64,000 bases of DNA from assembly GCF_033118175.1 (NCBI RefSeq), contig NC_083699.1, positions 45,915,001-45,979,000 on the forward strand, written 5' to 3'. Positions 51,601 through 57,830 of this stretch are shown one piece after another. The notes under the pieces are model-generated. The model was given only the letters and a program-made list of their open reading frames with translations, did no database searches and had not been told where the DNA came from. The first letter of the stretch is position 1. Each line of letters starts with the position of its first letter. The position numbers and the translations under genes were made by a program. Source of the DNA: Dama dama. Its lineage: Eukaryota; Chordata; Mammalia; Artiodactyla; Cervidae.

Positions 51601-54600
51601 ACCTCTTTCAACAACTGTAGTACCTCTCGTTCCGGATCTCCTCCACCACATATGTTCCACCGAAATAGGGTTTCCAGGGATGCCTCCAACTCCATCAAGG
51701 TTGGTTATCACCTCCATTTGAGGAAATGGGGTTTTGCTTAAGTGACCAAAGCCATTATAAAAATGTTCATCATAGAGATAGGACAAGATCCCAGCCTGCC
51801 ACACTTTCCATTGTACGGTGTAGTCTTGTTGTGCAACTTTGGCCCAGCCACTGACCTTCCCAGGGCCTCTGTTTCCTCATCTGTAAAGCAGGGATAATAA
51901 CAGCACCTCTTTCAGTGTGAAGTAGATGATATGAGCTGACACATGGGAAGTTGCTTAGGCCAGTGACTGGAGGGGAGTAAGATGCACCTACCGAAACTTG
52001 CAGTAGCTACTGACAGTACAGTTGACACTTGAACAGCTCAGGGCTTGGGGCGCTGACTTCTTTGCAGTGGAAATTCTGAGTGTCACTTTACAGTAGACCC
52101 TCTGTATCTGGTGTTCTGCATCCATAGATTCAACGACCCGTGGATCATGGGGTGCCATAGTGTGTATTATTTGAAAAAAATCCATGTATAAGTGAATGCA
52201 CACAGTTCAAATCCGTGTTGTTCAAGGGTCCACTGTATTTAGTGCTTAAGAGCATGTGTTCTGGGGTTTGAATCCTCACACTGTTACTTATAAGAGAATG
52301 ACTTTAGCAGGGTTATTTAACCTCTCTAAACCTCTCCACACCTCTTTTACACCTCATGGGTAAAACAGGGATGATGTGAGCACCCATAATTTAAGGATTA
52401 AGTGAGTTAATATATGAAAAGCCCTTATTATTTAATAAACATCAGCTATTATTATCGGACTCGAGTTGAACTTCATTATCGTCTATTAGCTAGTGAGAAT
52501 TGCCTCCAAAATGAAAGGTGATTTGTTTCTGATAGAATGCTGCTGACAGCAGGGTCTAGAACTCTCCAAATCTGTGTCCGACCACCAGGCTGCCCTCCTT
52601 CACATCTCCCTGGGTGGCAAAAGGCCAGGACCAGCCCCCTTAAGTGGGGCCCACAGGTCCTTCTTCCTTGGGATATGTGTTTCAAGACAGGCTTTCAAGA
52701 CAGGCCCCTTTCTACAACAGATTTGTTTAAGGGCCCAGACTTTGGAAAAACTCAAAATGTTTCTCACTTGCTCCAAAGCCCACATCACCACCTGAGAAAG
52801 GACTCAGATACCCCTGAATGAGTGGGGACAGTGCCTGGGCTCTAAAAAACAGTAACAGCAAACATCCCTTTTTTTTTTTTTTTTAATTGGACATCTACTA
52901 TGTGTCAGCTCCTGTTTTAAGTGCTGGATCGGAACTGAATAAAAGTTGTTGCCCTTATGAAGCTGACATTCTAGTAAGGGTTAACATGCAATAAAGAATC
53001 AGTTCAGTTCAGTTCAGTAGCTCAGTCGTGTCCAACTCATTGCGACCCCATGGATGGCAGCACGCCAGGCCTTCCTGTCCATCACCAATTCCTGGAGTAG
53101 ACATAATGAATAAAGTAAAGCAGATGGTATACTAAGGGGGAAATGAGCAGGATGAGGGGTCTGGAGCAGATGTGGGAGAGGTAAGGCACAATTTTAAACA
53201 GATGGTCAGGAGGTCTTATTGAGAGGAGATTTTTGAGCAAAGACTTGAAGGAGGTGACCAGTGAGCTGCATGTTTATTGGAGGAGCAGAAAGACCAGCAG
53301 GGGCACAGGCCCTAGAGCAAAACTGCTTCGCGTGGGAAAGGAACAAATCAGAAGCCACTGTCACCTGTGGTCCCAACCTACCTGGATGGTGAGCTGTTTG
53401 GCCAGAATCGCCCCGATGGTGTCACACAAACTGGTCAGGAGGCAGCACGCAGCCCATAGCACTGACTGGTCCCGTCCAGATTTCCTCCCACATCTCAGAT
53501 ACAGAAGCCTGAGGGGACAGACAGGGGTGTGGACAGAATACAGAGATGTAAGGTTGGGCTCCCAGAGCAGGTGTCTGAAAAAGGCAGCTGTGACTTTGTG
53601 TCCTTACGAATCACTTTCTTCCCTGGATATTCAGCAGGTGTTTTTGACCTTAGTTTAGAGATGCAAAAAGTAAAGGATGGAAAGAACTCTAGCCTCTGAC
53701 CAACAAGCCCACAGCAAGAGCCAGGCCTCACAAAAGGAGTTTTCTTTCCCCCTACCAATCTGGCAGCCTCAAATTTACGACCCACCTCTCAGCACTGACA
53801 AACGAGCTGTCAGCTTTTATTTTTTTGAAAGGAAACAGGAGAGTTATAAAAGTAATCCAATCATTGCAGTTTCACTGCAGAGCAGAGTTAATTGCCTAAA
53901 TGAAAAAGGCAACTTGTTTCTTTGCAATTAACATGAAATCCTTCTAATCCATCTGTGCAGTGAGGTGGCTCAGTTTCTGCCAGCCGCATCTGAATTGATT
54001 TCATTTTGGGTGCACGTTCTTCACACACGGGGGGAAGATTCCTCAAAGATGCCGTGGCACTTTGGGTTGACCTCCCTCTAGGGTCCCCCACTGCTGGCTT
54101 CTCTCCCTTACTGTTCACTTTCTACCCCCACATTCGCCCAGGAATAAGTGCAGGAAGGCAGGACAAGCTGGAAGGGGCCAGATGTCTCTTTGTCAGCATC
54201 ATTAGTCAGATCTTGGAAATACTTTGTATGAGCTGTTTCCCTGCCAACATTTTTACAGGTTTTACAGGGAAACTGAGGCACAGTTGCAGCTCTGGTTTCA
54301 TTTCCTTTAATCATTGGGTAGGACTCACTCCACATCATTAGGACCGTTTGGCCAGTTCTGAGCATCAGCCCTTGGGACCATTCTATGAGGACAGAAGGCT
54401 ACTGGGCTCCCAAACATTCCTGACCTACACGATGAAGCCCAAGCTCCCAGTGGGAATGTCAACTCTTAATTTTGAGTCCTGAAACTGTCTGAAGGCCCAA
54501 GAGTGAAGACTCTACATCAGAGACTCTCCGAGTTGGACACAGGTTAGAAATAATTCATTTCAACCCTCCCATTTGAGAGAAGAAAAAACTGAGGCCTATG

Positions 54601-56102
54601 GTGAAAGGTGAGTTAATGGCGGGCCTTCTACTTCACTTGTGGAGACCCTGTGTGTGCCCTGCTGCTCTTCAGCCACTTCTCCAGCTCTCAGGGGTCAGGG
54701 ACCCCGGGGAGGCCCTGATCCAGCCCCTACACAGCTGAGGCAAGGTGAAAAGGCAGAGGCTCTGCTCTCAGGCCAGCCAGTGGGCATTCTCACAGAAGCT
54801 CCGTAAACCCTCCAAACTTAGCTCGTGGAGGGTAAGGTGTCTGATAACACCCATCTCAGAGGGTGGCGGTGAGGAACATGTGAAATGCAGGTAAACTGCC
54901 TCCTTAGTTCCCATCCTCTGATCTGGGTAGTCCCCTCACAAGCCTGCCCCTTCCAGTAGGTCCTGGGGTTTCGGTTCTCCCCATTCACTCAGGCAAGTTA
55001 GTTAACTTGTAAAACCTCAGGCTTCCTCATCTAAACAGAGTCAATGACAGTCCCTGCCTCTCAGGGTGGTGGCAGGGATTGGTGAGTTAATGATGGCAGG
55101 ACTAGGCCCTCAGCAAATGTTACAAGTGTTTTCTTATTCATGGCCTGCAGACTCTCTTCAGCAACTTCAGACTTGTGAACACGATTGAGTGGTGAAGGTA
55201 AGCAGGTGTCAGCCTCCCTGGGGGCTGCCCCCCCCCCCCCCCCACCTAGGGAATACATGGGGGGGTACCATCCTCCAGAGCTTGGAACAGGGTGGCAGAA
55301 GACCTAGAGACCATCTTTAGTCAGACATCACCCTTAGAACCCAGGTTATGGTGATCACTCGGCCAGACCACTTCAGGTGTTGGACAGACCAGGGCAAAGT
55401 GTGTGGCTAGGGTTAGATAATTACCTCTCCCCTTCTCAGCTAGGAGGGCCGTGGGTAAACTGAAGCCAGAAACATTGAGAGACAGGCCCATGTCCTCTGC
55501 CAAGGGTGGATGGCAGTGCGGGAGCAATAATAATGCTGTTTAATGAGCACTTCAGAAGAGCTCTACCAGCACTAACTCATTGGATCCTCCCAGCCGGTCC
55601 TGTGTGCTAACATTCCCATTTATGTGAGGAAAAGTGAGCCCCAGGGACTTTACAGCTCGCCCAGCTCACAGTCAGTCAGTGGGGGAAAGGCTGACAAGAG
55701 AACCCAGGACTGGCGGCTTCCAGCCCGCGGTCCCGTCCACCATACCACCCAGCCTTCTGTGGGCTCCCAGCCCAGCCTCCTCGTTCGTGGAATCCGGAAA
55801 GAAGTATCTGATTGCAGTCTACAGCAAATGTTCCTTTCGACCCTGGGATTGTCCTGCCTCTTGCATCCTCCCTTTCTGCCCTCCTCCTTCTAGGTTCCCA
55901 AGAGCGAGTCAGCAGGGCCAGCGCCCCGTTCCCCCCGCGGCCGCCCGGGTCCCCATTACAGTGCGTGAACGGCGATCCAGCAGGAAGAGGCGCAGATCCA
56001 CAGGCCGAAGGAGATGCAGACACGGTGGCGGGCGAAGCAGCGGTCCAGGTAGTCCCAGTCCCAGAGCGCGGGCGCCGGTGCGGGGCTGGGCGCCTCCCCC
56101 AT
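15320..56102 (-). CDS. TMEM44: TMEM44, transmembrane protein 44 (10 coding exons, ~430 aa)
   Basis: Multi-exon membrane protein gene. The coding join, in transcription order, is 56102-55960, 53508-53382, 51569-51476, 50381-50215, 50008-49922, 46515-46345, 43513-43385, 41748-41644, 30309-30151, 15430-15320. The exon lengths (143, 127, 94, 167, 87, 171, 129, 105, 159, 111 nt) sum to 430 codons plus TAA with no internal stop. The translation matches human TMEM44 as I remember it, for example the start MGEAPSPAPA, RERKRRRQLRASVFAL, SRIPPLSRI, VMKSKMRQ and WDPEDVNL. Hydrophobic segments lie near residues 28-50, 63-84, 91-113, 136-156, 181-203, 216-236 and 247-271. A basic loop (126-135) follows the third. 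Residues 272-430 form a hydrophilic tail with a Ser run at 379-384 and an acidic end. The biochemical role is not established; it is presumably an integral membrane protein. All introns are GT-AG except probably intron 7. Identity is very secure; the exon 7 end is not. Confidence 0.95.
17085..17225 (-). mobile_element. Possible MER5-like fragment
   Basis: GGTGATTCTTAGCCACCCTG and TGTATCAGAACCACTG resemble MER5 termini. The match is weak. Confidence 0.35.
18532..18573 (+). repeat. (TG)n microsatellite
   Basis: An uninterrupted TG run of about 42 bp. Confidence 0.97.
18680..18712 (+). repeat. (G)15 plus further G runs, quadruplex-prone
   Basis: Fifteen G residues, then GGGG, GG, GGGG and GG groups separated by single bases. 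It is about 110 bp downstream of the TG repeat. Confidence 0.9.
19150..19420 (+). mobile_element. Ancient L1 3' UTR fragment
   Basis: AATGTCATCTGTAAATACTTCAGTATGTATCT and nearby ACAAAATTGTTATAATTC-like phrases belong to mammalian-wide L1M 3' ends (key part TAAATACTTCAGTATGTATC). Confidence 0.5.
20985..23016 (+). mobile_element. BovB (RTE) LINE copy 1, 5'-truncated
   Basis: About 2 kb from the linker after the endonuclease to the 3' terminus (GACTGAGCAACTGAACTGA). It contains the reverse transcriptase with FRKGRGTRDQ, GVRQDCVLSPCLFN and the catalytic box RYADDTTLMAE. It is antisense to TMEM44 within intron 9. A short repeat ACCAGCTC occurs at 20972-20979 and 23015-23022 and may be the target duplication. 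Confidence 0.93.
21423..23015 (+). pseudogene. BovB reverse transcriptase remnant
   Basis: Frame 3 is open for 285 codons (21423-22280), covering most of the RT, then continues in the same frame after two stops (TAA near 22278 and TGA near 22482) to 23015. The upstream segment (21080-21397) lies in a different frame, so there is also a frameshift near 21400. The C-terminal part includes YGCESWTVKKAEHRKIDAFE and GGRRRGRQRIGW. It is inactive as it stands. Confidence 0.9.
24229..24412 (-). mobile_element. Bov-tA SINE
   Basis: Reverse-strand Bov-tA with GGCAAGAATACTGGAGTGGG, GGGATCGAACCCAGG and CTGAGCCACCAGGG. A segment of the region near the tail (GCAACCCC and neighbours) is missing. Confidence 0.9.
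24651..24684 (+). repeat. (CA)17 microsatellite
   Basis: Pure CA run after GGCTCTGTA. Confidence 0.97.
25550..25760 (+). mobile_element. MIR-like SINE
   Basis: GGTTCAGATCCCCAGGTCTG and GGGCATGTTACTTAAACTC, then CCCAGTTTTCTCTTCTGGG, follow the MIR order. Confidence 0.55.
26697..28072 (+). mobile_element. BovB LINE copy 2, 5'-truncated
   Basis: Begins inside the RT (AAATTTGGAAAACTCAGCAG) and runs to the 3' end (CGACTGAGTGCCTGAACTGA). The RT frame is broken near 27035 by a small deletion (CAAATTGGAAAATTC in place of a longer segment), and stops follow later. Near-matching CACCTTCCAAA and CATCTTCCAAA at the two flanks are a plausible target duplication. Confidence 0.92.
30151..30309 (-). CDS. 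TMEM44: TMEM44 coding exon 9
   Basis: 53 codons, residues 342-394. It encodes VSCSASRLPGDGQT, QEPPSYPPVQVIQARV, a six-serine run (379-384) and SSINSDLE. The PPSYPP segment is a PPxY-like motif that could bind WW domains (inference). The acceptor is CACCTTGCAG|GTG and the donor is CTCGAG|GTACGTG. The exon is isolated by an 11.3-kb intron upstream and a 14.7-kb intron downstream. Confidence 0.92.
30590..30850 (-). mobile_element. Ancient L1M fragment
   Basis: TTCTTAGAAGTGGAATTGC and TCAGAGGGTATGCACACTTG are hallmark phrases of old L1 3' regions. Confidence 0.55.
30867..31066 (+). mobile_element. Bov-tA SINE
   Basis: Complete plus-strand Bov-tA (GGCTTCCCTTGTGGCTCAAT start, GTTCGATCCATGGG, GTTGCAAAGAGTCAGAAATG). 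GGCAAAAGT occurs at both flanks (30855-30863 and about 31066-31074). Confidence 0.92.
31198..31397 (+). mobile_element. Bov-tA SINE, second copy
   Basis: ACTTCCCAGGTGGCCCCACC start, GGCTCGATCCCTGGTTTGGG, then CAGGCTATAGTCCATAG. It is flanked on both sides by TCTATCTA-type sequence. Confidence 0.88.
31398..31503 (+). repeat. Minisatellite unit 1 (left of the BovB block)
   Basis: TCTATCTATC-rich start, then CAGAAGAGAGCTTCC, CACAGGGCACACAGG and GGCTGGGGTTTCAG. It is a copy of the two units found at 36958-37168. Confidence 0.8.
31504..34835 (-). mobile_element. BovB LINE copy 3, near full length (3' and coding part)
   Basis: Minus-strand BovB from its 3' terminus (TCAGTTCAGTTCAGTCACTC at 31504) through RT to the endonuclease. 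The endonuclease remnant shows IGTWNVRSM at its N-terminal end (about 34290-34320), VIQVYAPTSNAEEAEVE and GDWNAKVG. The copy continues at 35031 after a nested SINE. Several stops and frameshifts interrupt the frame. Confidence 0.93.
31719..34441 (-). pseudogene. BovB endonuclease-RT remnant
   Basis: Frames in order on the minus strand: 34441-34223 (N-terminus with PKQQQHPVVDVTGDGSK), 34196-33831 (APE-type endonuclease), 33309-32983, 32993-32796 and 32714-32469 (RT palm approaches), 32228-32040 and 32036-31719. At least six breaks separate them. Confidence 0.88.
34836..35030 (+). mobile_element. Bov-tA SINE nested in BovB copy 3
   Basis: Plus-strand Bov-tA (TTCGATTCCTGCATTGGGAA, AGTATTCTGGCCTGGAGAAT, GTTGCAAAGAGTCAGACAC). 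BovB 5' UTR sequence is recognisable on both sides, so the SINE landed after the BovB. Confidence 0.88.
35031..35547 (-). mobile_element. BovB copy 3, 5' UTR with internal duplication
   Basis: Two diverged copies of a ~250-bp unit. Both carry GACCTCCTYCAA, CCCTGCAGCAGGCCAC, GGGTCCTGGTGCAYACAAGG and KAGTCTSTTG-like phrases. This is the tandem 5' UTR structure of full-length BovB, so copy 3 is close to complete. Confidence 0.8.
35548..36953 (+). mobile_element. BovB LINE copy 4, 5'-truncated, head to head with copy 3
   Basis: Starts inside the RT (ATCTCAAATCCTAAAAGATG) directly at the 5' end of copy 3 and runs to GAGTCACTGAACTGAACTGA. RT remnants include FDCVDHNKLWKILQELGIPD and YGCENWTIKKA. 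The catalytic region reads SYVDDTTL in place of RYADDTTL, and several stops are present. Confidence 0.92.
36958..37168 (+). repeat. Minisatellite units 2 and 3 (right of the BovB block)
   Basis: Two diverged repeats with a period of about 123 bp: CAGAAGACAGCTTCCCC / CAGGAGAGAGCACCC, CACAGGGCACATGG / TACAGGGCACACAGG, each closing with GTGGGCTGGGGTTTCAG, and with TCTATCTATCTGTC between them. Confidence 0.82.
37890..38410 (+). mobile_element. MIR-like SINE copies
   Basis: Two MIR-type blocks: ATGGGATCTTGGGCAAGTGA with TTAACCTCTCTGTGACTTG, and ATGAATCCTGGTTCCAACACC with GTGACCTTGAGCAAGCTTC and TTTTCCTTCTCTGTAAAATG. Between them, 38000-38110 is A+T rich. Confidence 0.65.
39505..39703 (-). mobile_element. 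Bov-tA SINE
   Basis: CACTCAGTCGTGTCCGACTC, AGAATACTGGAGTGGGTAGC, GGGATCAAACCCAGG and CCTGCCAAGGGAAGCC give a full reverse-strand element. Confidence 0.92.
39845..40415 (-). mobile_element. L1 3' region with nested Bov-tA
   Basis: AGTACAGTTGATTTACAATG with GGTGTACAGCAAAGTGATTT, then, after the SINE, TAGTTCCTTGTACTATGTAG and AGATTCCACATATAAGTGAT, the typical reverse-strand L1 3' region of artiodactyls. A Bov-tA SINE (about 39972-40126) splits it, and a CHR SINE follows directly. Confidence 0.82.
39972..40126 (-). mobile_element. Bov-tA SINE nested in L1
   Basis: GGCAAGAATACTGGAGTGGG, GGATCAAACCCAGGTC and CTGAGCCACCAGGGAAGCC. The 3' (left) part is truncated compared with other copies. Confidence 0.88.
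40416..40544 (-). mobile_element. CHR-type SINE with 13-bp target duplication
   Basis: GGGATCTCAGTTCCCCATCA and CACTGGACCGCCAGGGAAGC. The flanks repeat TGGATCTACTTTA (40403-40415 and 40545-40557). Confidence 0.9.
41644..41748 (-). CDS. TMEM44: TMEM44 coding exon 8
   Basis: 35 codons, residues 307-341. It encodes NSDWVPLTTLPHCKPL and then AAISRYMELTIEPVQQ, matching the human tail closely. The acceptor is TTTTGAAAG|AAC, with a pyrimidine-rich tract just upstream, and the donor is CAGCAG|GTAAGTG. An alternative acceptor, CTCAG|ATTGGG, lies seven bases inside the exon. Confidence 0.9.
41749..43384 (-). other. TMEM44: TMEM44 intron 7 (1.6 kb, probable GC-AG intron)
   Basis: Holds MER5-like elements at 41920-42060 and 42115-42269, and an A+T-rich stretch 42800-43200 in which I recognise nothing. 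Boundaries depend on the exon 7 donor. Confidence 0.7.
42115..42269 (+). mobile_element. MER5A-type hAT MITE, complete
   Basis: Inverted ends AGTGGTTCTCGAA and TTTGAGAACCAGA enclose about 155 bp. The interior, with CATCAGAAGCACC, TTGCATTTCTAACAAGTTC and GGACCACAC, matches MER5A in order. Confidence 0.82.
43385..43513 (-). CDS. TMEM44: TMEM44 coding exon 7 (3' end uncertain, probable GC donor)
   Basis: 43 codons, residues 264-306. It opens IIFLSCVMKSKMRQ, completing helix 7, and enters the cytosolic tail with TCAEKEEENQE. The acceptor TTCTCAG|ATC is strong. The natural exon end, after ENQE at 43385, is followed by GCAATG rather than a GT donor. A second GC candidate (GAG|GCAAGG) would end the exon at 43373 and add four residues. 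The only in-frame GT solution I see ends at 43342 (CTG|GTGTCT, weak) and needs a shifted exon 8 acceptor. The 43385 end is chosen because it gives the expected protein length. Confidence 0.82.
43775..44235 (+). mobile_element. MaLR-like solo LTR
   Basis: ATGTGACTTTATTTGGAGAC, GGGTCTTTGCTGATATCAAG, CACGTGAAGATAGAGGCAG, CCAGAGCTGAGATAATAAAT and TAGTTTGTGGCGATGTGTTA follow the order of ancient ERVL-MaLR-type LTRs. Family assignment is by memory of phrases and is approximate. No internal retroviral sequence is present. Confidence 0.6.
44442..45933 (+). mobile_element. 5'-truncated L1 (ORF2 C-terminal part and 3' UTR)
   Basis: Plus-strand L1 ending in an A-rich tail. Direct repeats AAAGAGGACAGAA at 44429-44441 and 45934-45946 flank it. 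The ORF2 remnant (44442-45253) includes FNKWCWENWSTTCKRMK and WAKELNRHFSKEDMQMANKH. It then loses frame where the segment between WRTV and KLEIELPYDP has been deleted, and continues at 45259-45576. A 12-bp CAAGAATATACA is tandemly duplicated near 44517-44540. Confidence 0.93.
46345..46515 (-). CDS. TMEM44: TMEM44 coding exon 6
   Basis: 57 codons, residues 207-263. It begins CRGKTFPSIHLW and encodes helix 6 and most of helix 7 (ATPWFLTSLGRAALDLS). The acceptor is CTGCCCAG|TGCCGG and the donor is CTATCT|GTATCC, phase 0. One human isoform, as I recall, carries an extra in-frame segment between exons 5 and 6. I did not identify its counterpart in the 3.4-kb intron 5. Confidence 0.93.
46688..46801 (+). 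mobile_element. CHR-type SINE
   Basis: GGAATTCCCTGGCAGTCTGG start, GGTTCAATCCCTGGTCAAGG and an (A)11 tail. It lies just upstream of exon 6 on the transcribed strand. Confidence 0.85.
48105..48612 (+). mobile_element. MaLR-like solo LTR
   Basis: TTATGGGTTGGATTGAGTTT start, AATGTAGCCTTATTTAGAAG, TAGGGTCTTTGTAGATGATC, AATACATTTCTGTTGTTCCC and CACTTTGTTACGGCAGGCG follow the order seen at 43775-44235. Confidence 0.6.
48328..48382 (+). repeat. 55-bp perfect alternating purine-pyrimidine tract (Z-DNA-prone)
   Basis: Every base alternates purine and pyrimidine across 55 positions, mixing CG, CA and TG steps (core TGCACGTGCACACGTGCGCA), then a (CA)n tail. Confidence 0.9.
48875..49081 (+). mobile_element. 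CHR-type SINE with long A-rich tail
   Basis: GACTTCCCTGGCGGTCCAGT, TTCAATCCCTGGTCAGGGAA, TGCTGCAACTAA, then the AGAATAAATAAATTAATA tail. Imperfect duplications AAATCACAGCGCT and AAACCACAGTGCT flank it. Confidence 0.9.
49922..50008 (-). CDS. TMEM44: TMEM44 coding exon 5
   Basis: 29 codons, residues 178-206. It encodes DNTEILGFLLGG, helix 5 and the SRIPPLSRI motif, which sits where PQ-loop proteins carry their proline-glutamine dipeptide (here Pro-Pro). The acceptor is TTCCCACAG|GAC and the donor is AGAATC|GTGAGC. Confidence 0.93.
50215..50381 (-). CDS. TMEM44: TMEM44 coding exon 4
   Basis: Residues 122-177. It encodes the strongly basic RERKRRRQLR loop, then helix 4 (SVFALVLPLSLGPGWALW) and a loop ending LLGILVQ. 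The acceptor TCTGGCGCAG|GTCGGG has a poor pyrimidine tract, but the frame and family match are exact. The donor is GTGCAG|GTGAGG, phase 0. The intron to exon 5 is only 206 nt. Confidence 0.93.
51476..51569 (-). CDS. TMEM44: TMEM44 coding exon 3
   Basis: Residues 91-121 plus one base. It opens with VFTGAYLAAADLV, the third hydrophobic segment, and ends in CGSKFKSSS at the start of the cytosolic basic loop. The acceptor is GCTCGCAG|GTC and the donor is TTCGG|GTGAGTG, phase 1. Confidence 0.93.
52019..52235. mobile_element. Tigger/pogo-like MITE, 217 bp, TA-flanked
   Basis: Terminal inverted repeats CAGTTGACACTTGAACA and its imperfect mirror TGTTCAAGGGTCCACTG close the element. A TA dinucleotide lies on each side (52017-52018, 52236-52237), the target-site preference of Tc1/mariner/pogo transposons. 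Internal phrases CTCTGTATCTGGTGTTCTGC and CATAGATTCAACGACCCGTG are Tigger-like. No transposase is encoded. Confidence 0.85.
52240..52455 (+). mobile_element. MIR-like SINE
   Basis: GTGTTCTGGGGTTTGAATCC, GACTTTAGCAGGGTTATTTAACC and TGGGTAAAACAGGGATGATG fit MIR. Confidence 0.6.
52997..53100 (-). mobile_element. BovB 3' end stub (~100 bp)
   Basis: CAGTTCAGTTCAGTTCAGTA, GCTCAGTCGTGTCCAACTC and CACGCCAGGCCTTCCTGTCC are the terminal ~100 bp of BovB in reverse. AATAAAG flanks both sides, suggesting an extreme 5' truncation rather than deletion. Confidence 0.85.
53382..53508 (-). CDS. TMEM44: TMEM44 coding exon 2
   Basis: Completes Leu48 and runs to Gln90. The acceptor CCCCTCAG|GCTTCTG and the donor ATCCAG|GTAGGT are both strong. 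The exon encodes the end of helix 1, a short basic loop (RCGRKSGRD) and helix 2, with the phrase GAILAKQLTIQ. That phrase resembles the helix 2/3 junction of PQ-loop proteins. Confidence 0.93.
53509..55959 (-). other. TMEM44: TMEM44 intron 1 (2.5 kb)
   Basis: Mostly unique. MIR-like phrases occur near 54990-55140 and 55530-55680, and a (C)16 run at 55228-55243. First introns often hold regulatory elements, but none is identified here. Confidence 0.75.
55228..55243 (+). repeat. (C)16 homopolymer
   Basis: Sixteen C residues on the plus strand, so a G16 run in the TMEM44 pre-mRNA. Confidence 0.95.
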
Positions 56103-56800
56103 GGCTGGCTCCATTCCTCCCAGTCCGGTGCCTGCGCCTCCGCGTGGCCAGGGACCCGCGTGCAGCCTCCCTTGCTGCCCGCGGCCCCGGCGCTGCCGCC
56201 CCGCACGCCCCCTTCTGTGTTCGGTCCCGCAGCACAGGGCCGGCCAGATCACACCGTCCGCTGGCCGGAGATGGGCGCGCCCAGCTCCGCGCTCCCGGGG
56301 GCGGGCGGCGGCGGTCAGGACTCCAGGGAAAAGTTTCCGGAACCGTGCTGCTCCCCACCACTCCTGCTATTGTCGGGGGTCTGCGGGCCGGAGGCCGCCC
56401 CCCAGCGGCGGGAGCCCGGAGCCGCCTCAGCACAAAGGCTGCGCTCCCTGCCCCCAAGACAGCGGCGGCGCGGCTCCGCGGACCCCTTCGCTGTCACCCA
56501 TCCCCCCAAACCGGAGGCCAGAGCGGAATACAGTGACCTGCCCGCCCAGTGGGAGGCACCTTCATTACCCCACATTTCCTGAGCCAAACAACACATACTT
56601 GGCTCCTGGCGAGCCGCTCGGACTCTGGTGATCCCAAGAGGTGTGAGATCGTTAAAACGGCACGATACAAAGGGTGCGGTAGGAGGCCAGGAGAGAGAAA
56701 TCGCACGCGCTCGCCGGCATCCTCTCTCACCCTCTTTTCTGAGGCTGTAGGTGCAGCCTGCGTCCCCACCATTTACCCAAGCGGGGCTCTAGACGTGAAG
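55905..56800 (-). promoter_or_regulatory. TMEM44: CpG-island promoter and first exon of TMEM44
   Basis: Dense CpG and high G+C begin near 55905 and continue past 56500, falling off by about 56800. The island covers exon 1 and its upstream side. There is no obvious TATA box at a fitting distance. This is the usual architecture of a broadly expressed mammalian gene. The transcription start is not determined. Confidence 0.75.
55960..56102 (-). CDS. TMEM44: TMEM44 coding exon 1
   Basis: Encodes residues 1-47 and two bases of codon 48. The ATG at 56102 sits in an excellent Kozak context (GCCATGG) and gives the family start MGEAPSPAPA. An in-frame ATG four codons upstream (56114) and another at 56252 exist, but they have weaker contexts. 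The exon carries the WDWDYLDRCFARHR segment and the first hydrophobic helix. The donor is CACT|GTAATG, phase 2. The stretch is CpG-rich. Relative to the human start as I remember it, the Pro-Ala repeat is one PA unit longer. Confidence 0.94.
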
Positions 56801-56999
56801 TCCTCCTGGGCGGCGACCCCCGCAGTCAGGGAGCCCCCTGATTTTTGCAGTCTGTCCCCTCCCATTCAGACACATGGCCACTCAACTCAAGTACATAGGA
56901 CTATTTTTCTTGAAAATAAACTACAATAATTAAAAATTTTCCTTGTTGATTTTAATAACTTAAAGAAAGACTTGACTGTATCATTTCTTTTTTTAATTT

Positions 57000-57830
57000 T
57001 TAAAGATAGCTCTATGGAGATATATACCATAGGAAATTCATCCTTTTAAAGTGTACTAGTCAGTGGTTTTTAACATATCCACCGAGTTGCTGCAGCCACC
57101 ATCATTATCTAATTTTAGCACATTTTCATTACCTGGCAAAAAACCTAGTACCCACTAGCAGTTAGTTACTCTCCATCCCCCTCAAGCACTCCCAGCTCTA
57201 GACAGCTTCTGTCTCTATGGATTTGTCTATGCTGGACATTCCTTATAAATGGAATCATCCAATAGATAACCTTCTTGTGACTGACTTCTTTCACTTAGCA
57301 TCATGTTTTTAAGGTTCATCCACATTGTGGCATATATCACTGCGTCATTTCTTTGTTATTTATTTGACTGCACCAGGTCTTGGTTGTGGTTCTCAGGAGC
57401 TTCCATCTTCATTGAGGCATGCAGGGATTTAGTTCTCTGACAGGGATTGAAGTGGGGTCCCCTCCATTGGGAGTTCGGAGTCTTAGGGCCTGGACCACCA
57501 GAGAAGTCCCCATTTCTTTTCACGACTAAAAAATAATCCACTGTGTGGATGTACCACATTTTATTTATCTTTGCATCATTTGATGGACAATTGAGTTGTT
57601 TCCACTTTTTGGACATTATAAATAATGCTGTTATGAACATTTGTGTACAAGTTTTTGTGTGGCTATAGGTTTTCAGTCTCTTGGGCATATACCTGGGTGT
57701 GAAATTCCTGGGTCCCACGGTGACTCTGTGTTTCAAGTTTTGAGGAACTACTGGACTGTTTACCAAAGTGGCTGTGCTATTTCACTGGTTCATTCATCTT
57801 TAAAAGCTATGATCACTCACAGGAGAAACG
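57000..57830 (-). mobile_element. Older L1 3' region, split by a SINE
   Basis: ATTCATCCTTTTAAAGTGTA, GCTGCAGCCACCATCATTAT and TGGATTTGTCTATGCTGGAC, then, after the SINE, GATGTACCACATTTTATTTA and ATACCTGGGTGTGAAATTCC. This is a contiguous old L1 3' region in reverse, interrupted at 57357-57511. Confidence 0.82.
57357..57511 (-). mobile_element. CHR-type SINE nested in L1
   Basis: GGTCTTGGTTGTGGTTCTCA, GCATGCAGGGATTTAGTTCT and CCTGGACCACCAGAGAAGTCC. CATTTCTTT occurs on both sides, consistent with a target duplication. Confidence 0.85.

Larger units (their letters stand above)
51570..53381 (-). other. TMEM44: TMEM44 intron 2 (1.8 kb)
   Basis: Holds a Tigger-like MITE, MIR pieces and a short BovB 3' end. 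The rest shows nothing I recognise. Confidence 0.8.

Noticed and set aside
53233..53658. 141-codon plus-strand frame over exon 2
   Set aside because: Antisense to a clear TMEM44 exon with strong acceptor and donor sites.
55634..56582. Long plus-strand open frames (up to 300 codons) across the TMEM44 promoter
   Set aside because: They are antisense to exon 1 and lie in GC-rich DNA, where stop codons are rare. They show no domain I recognise.
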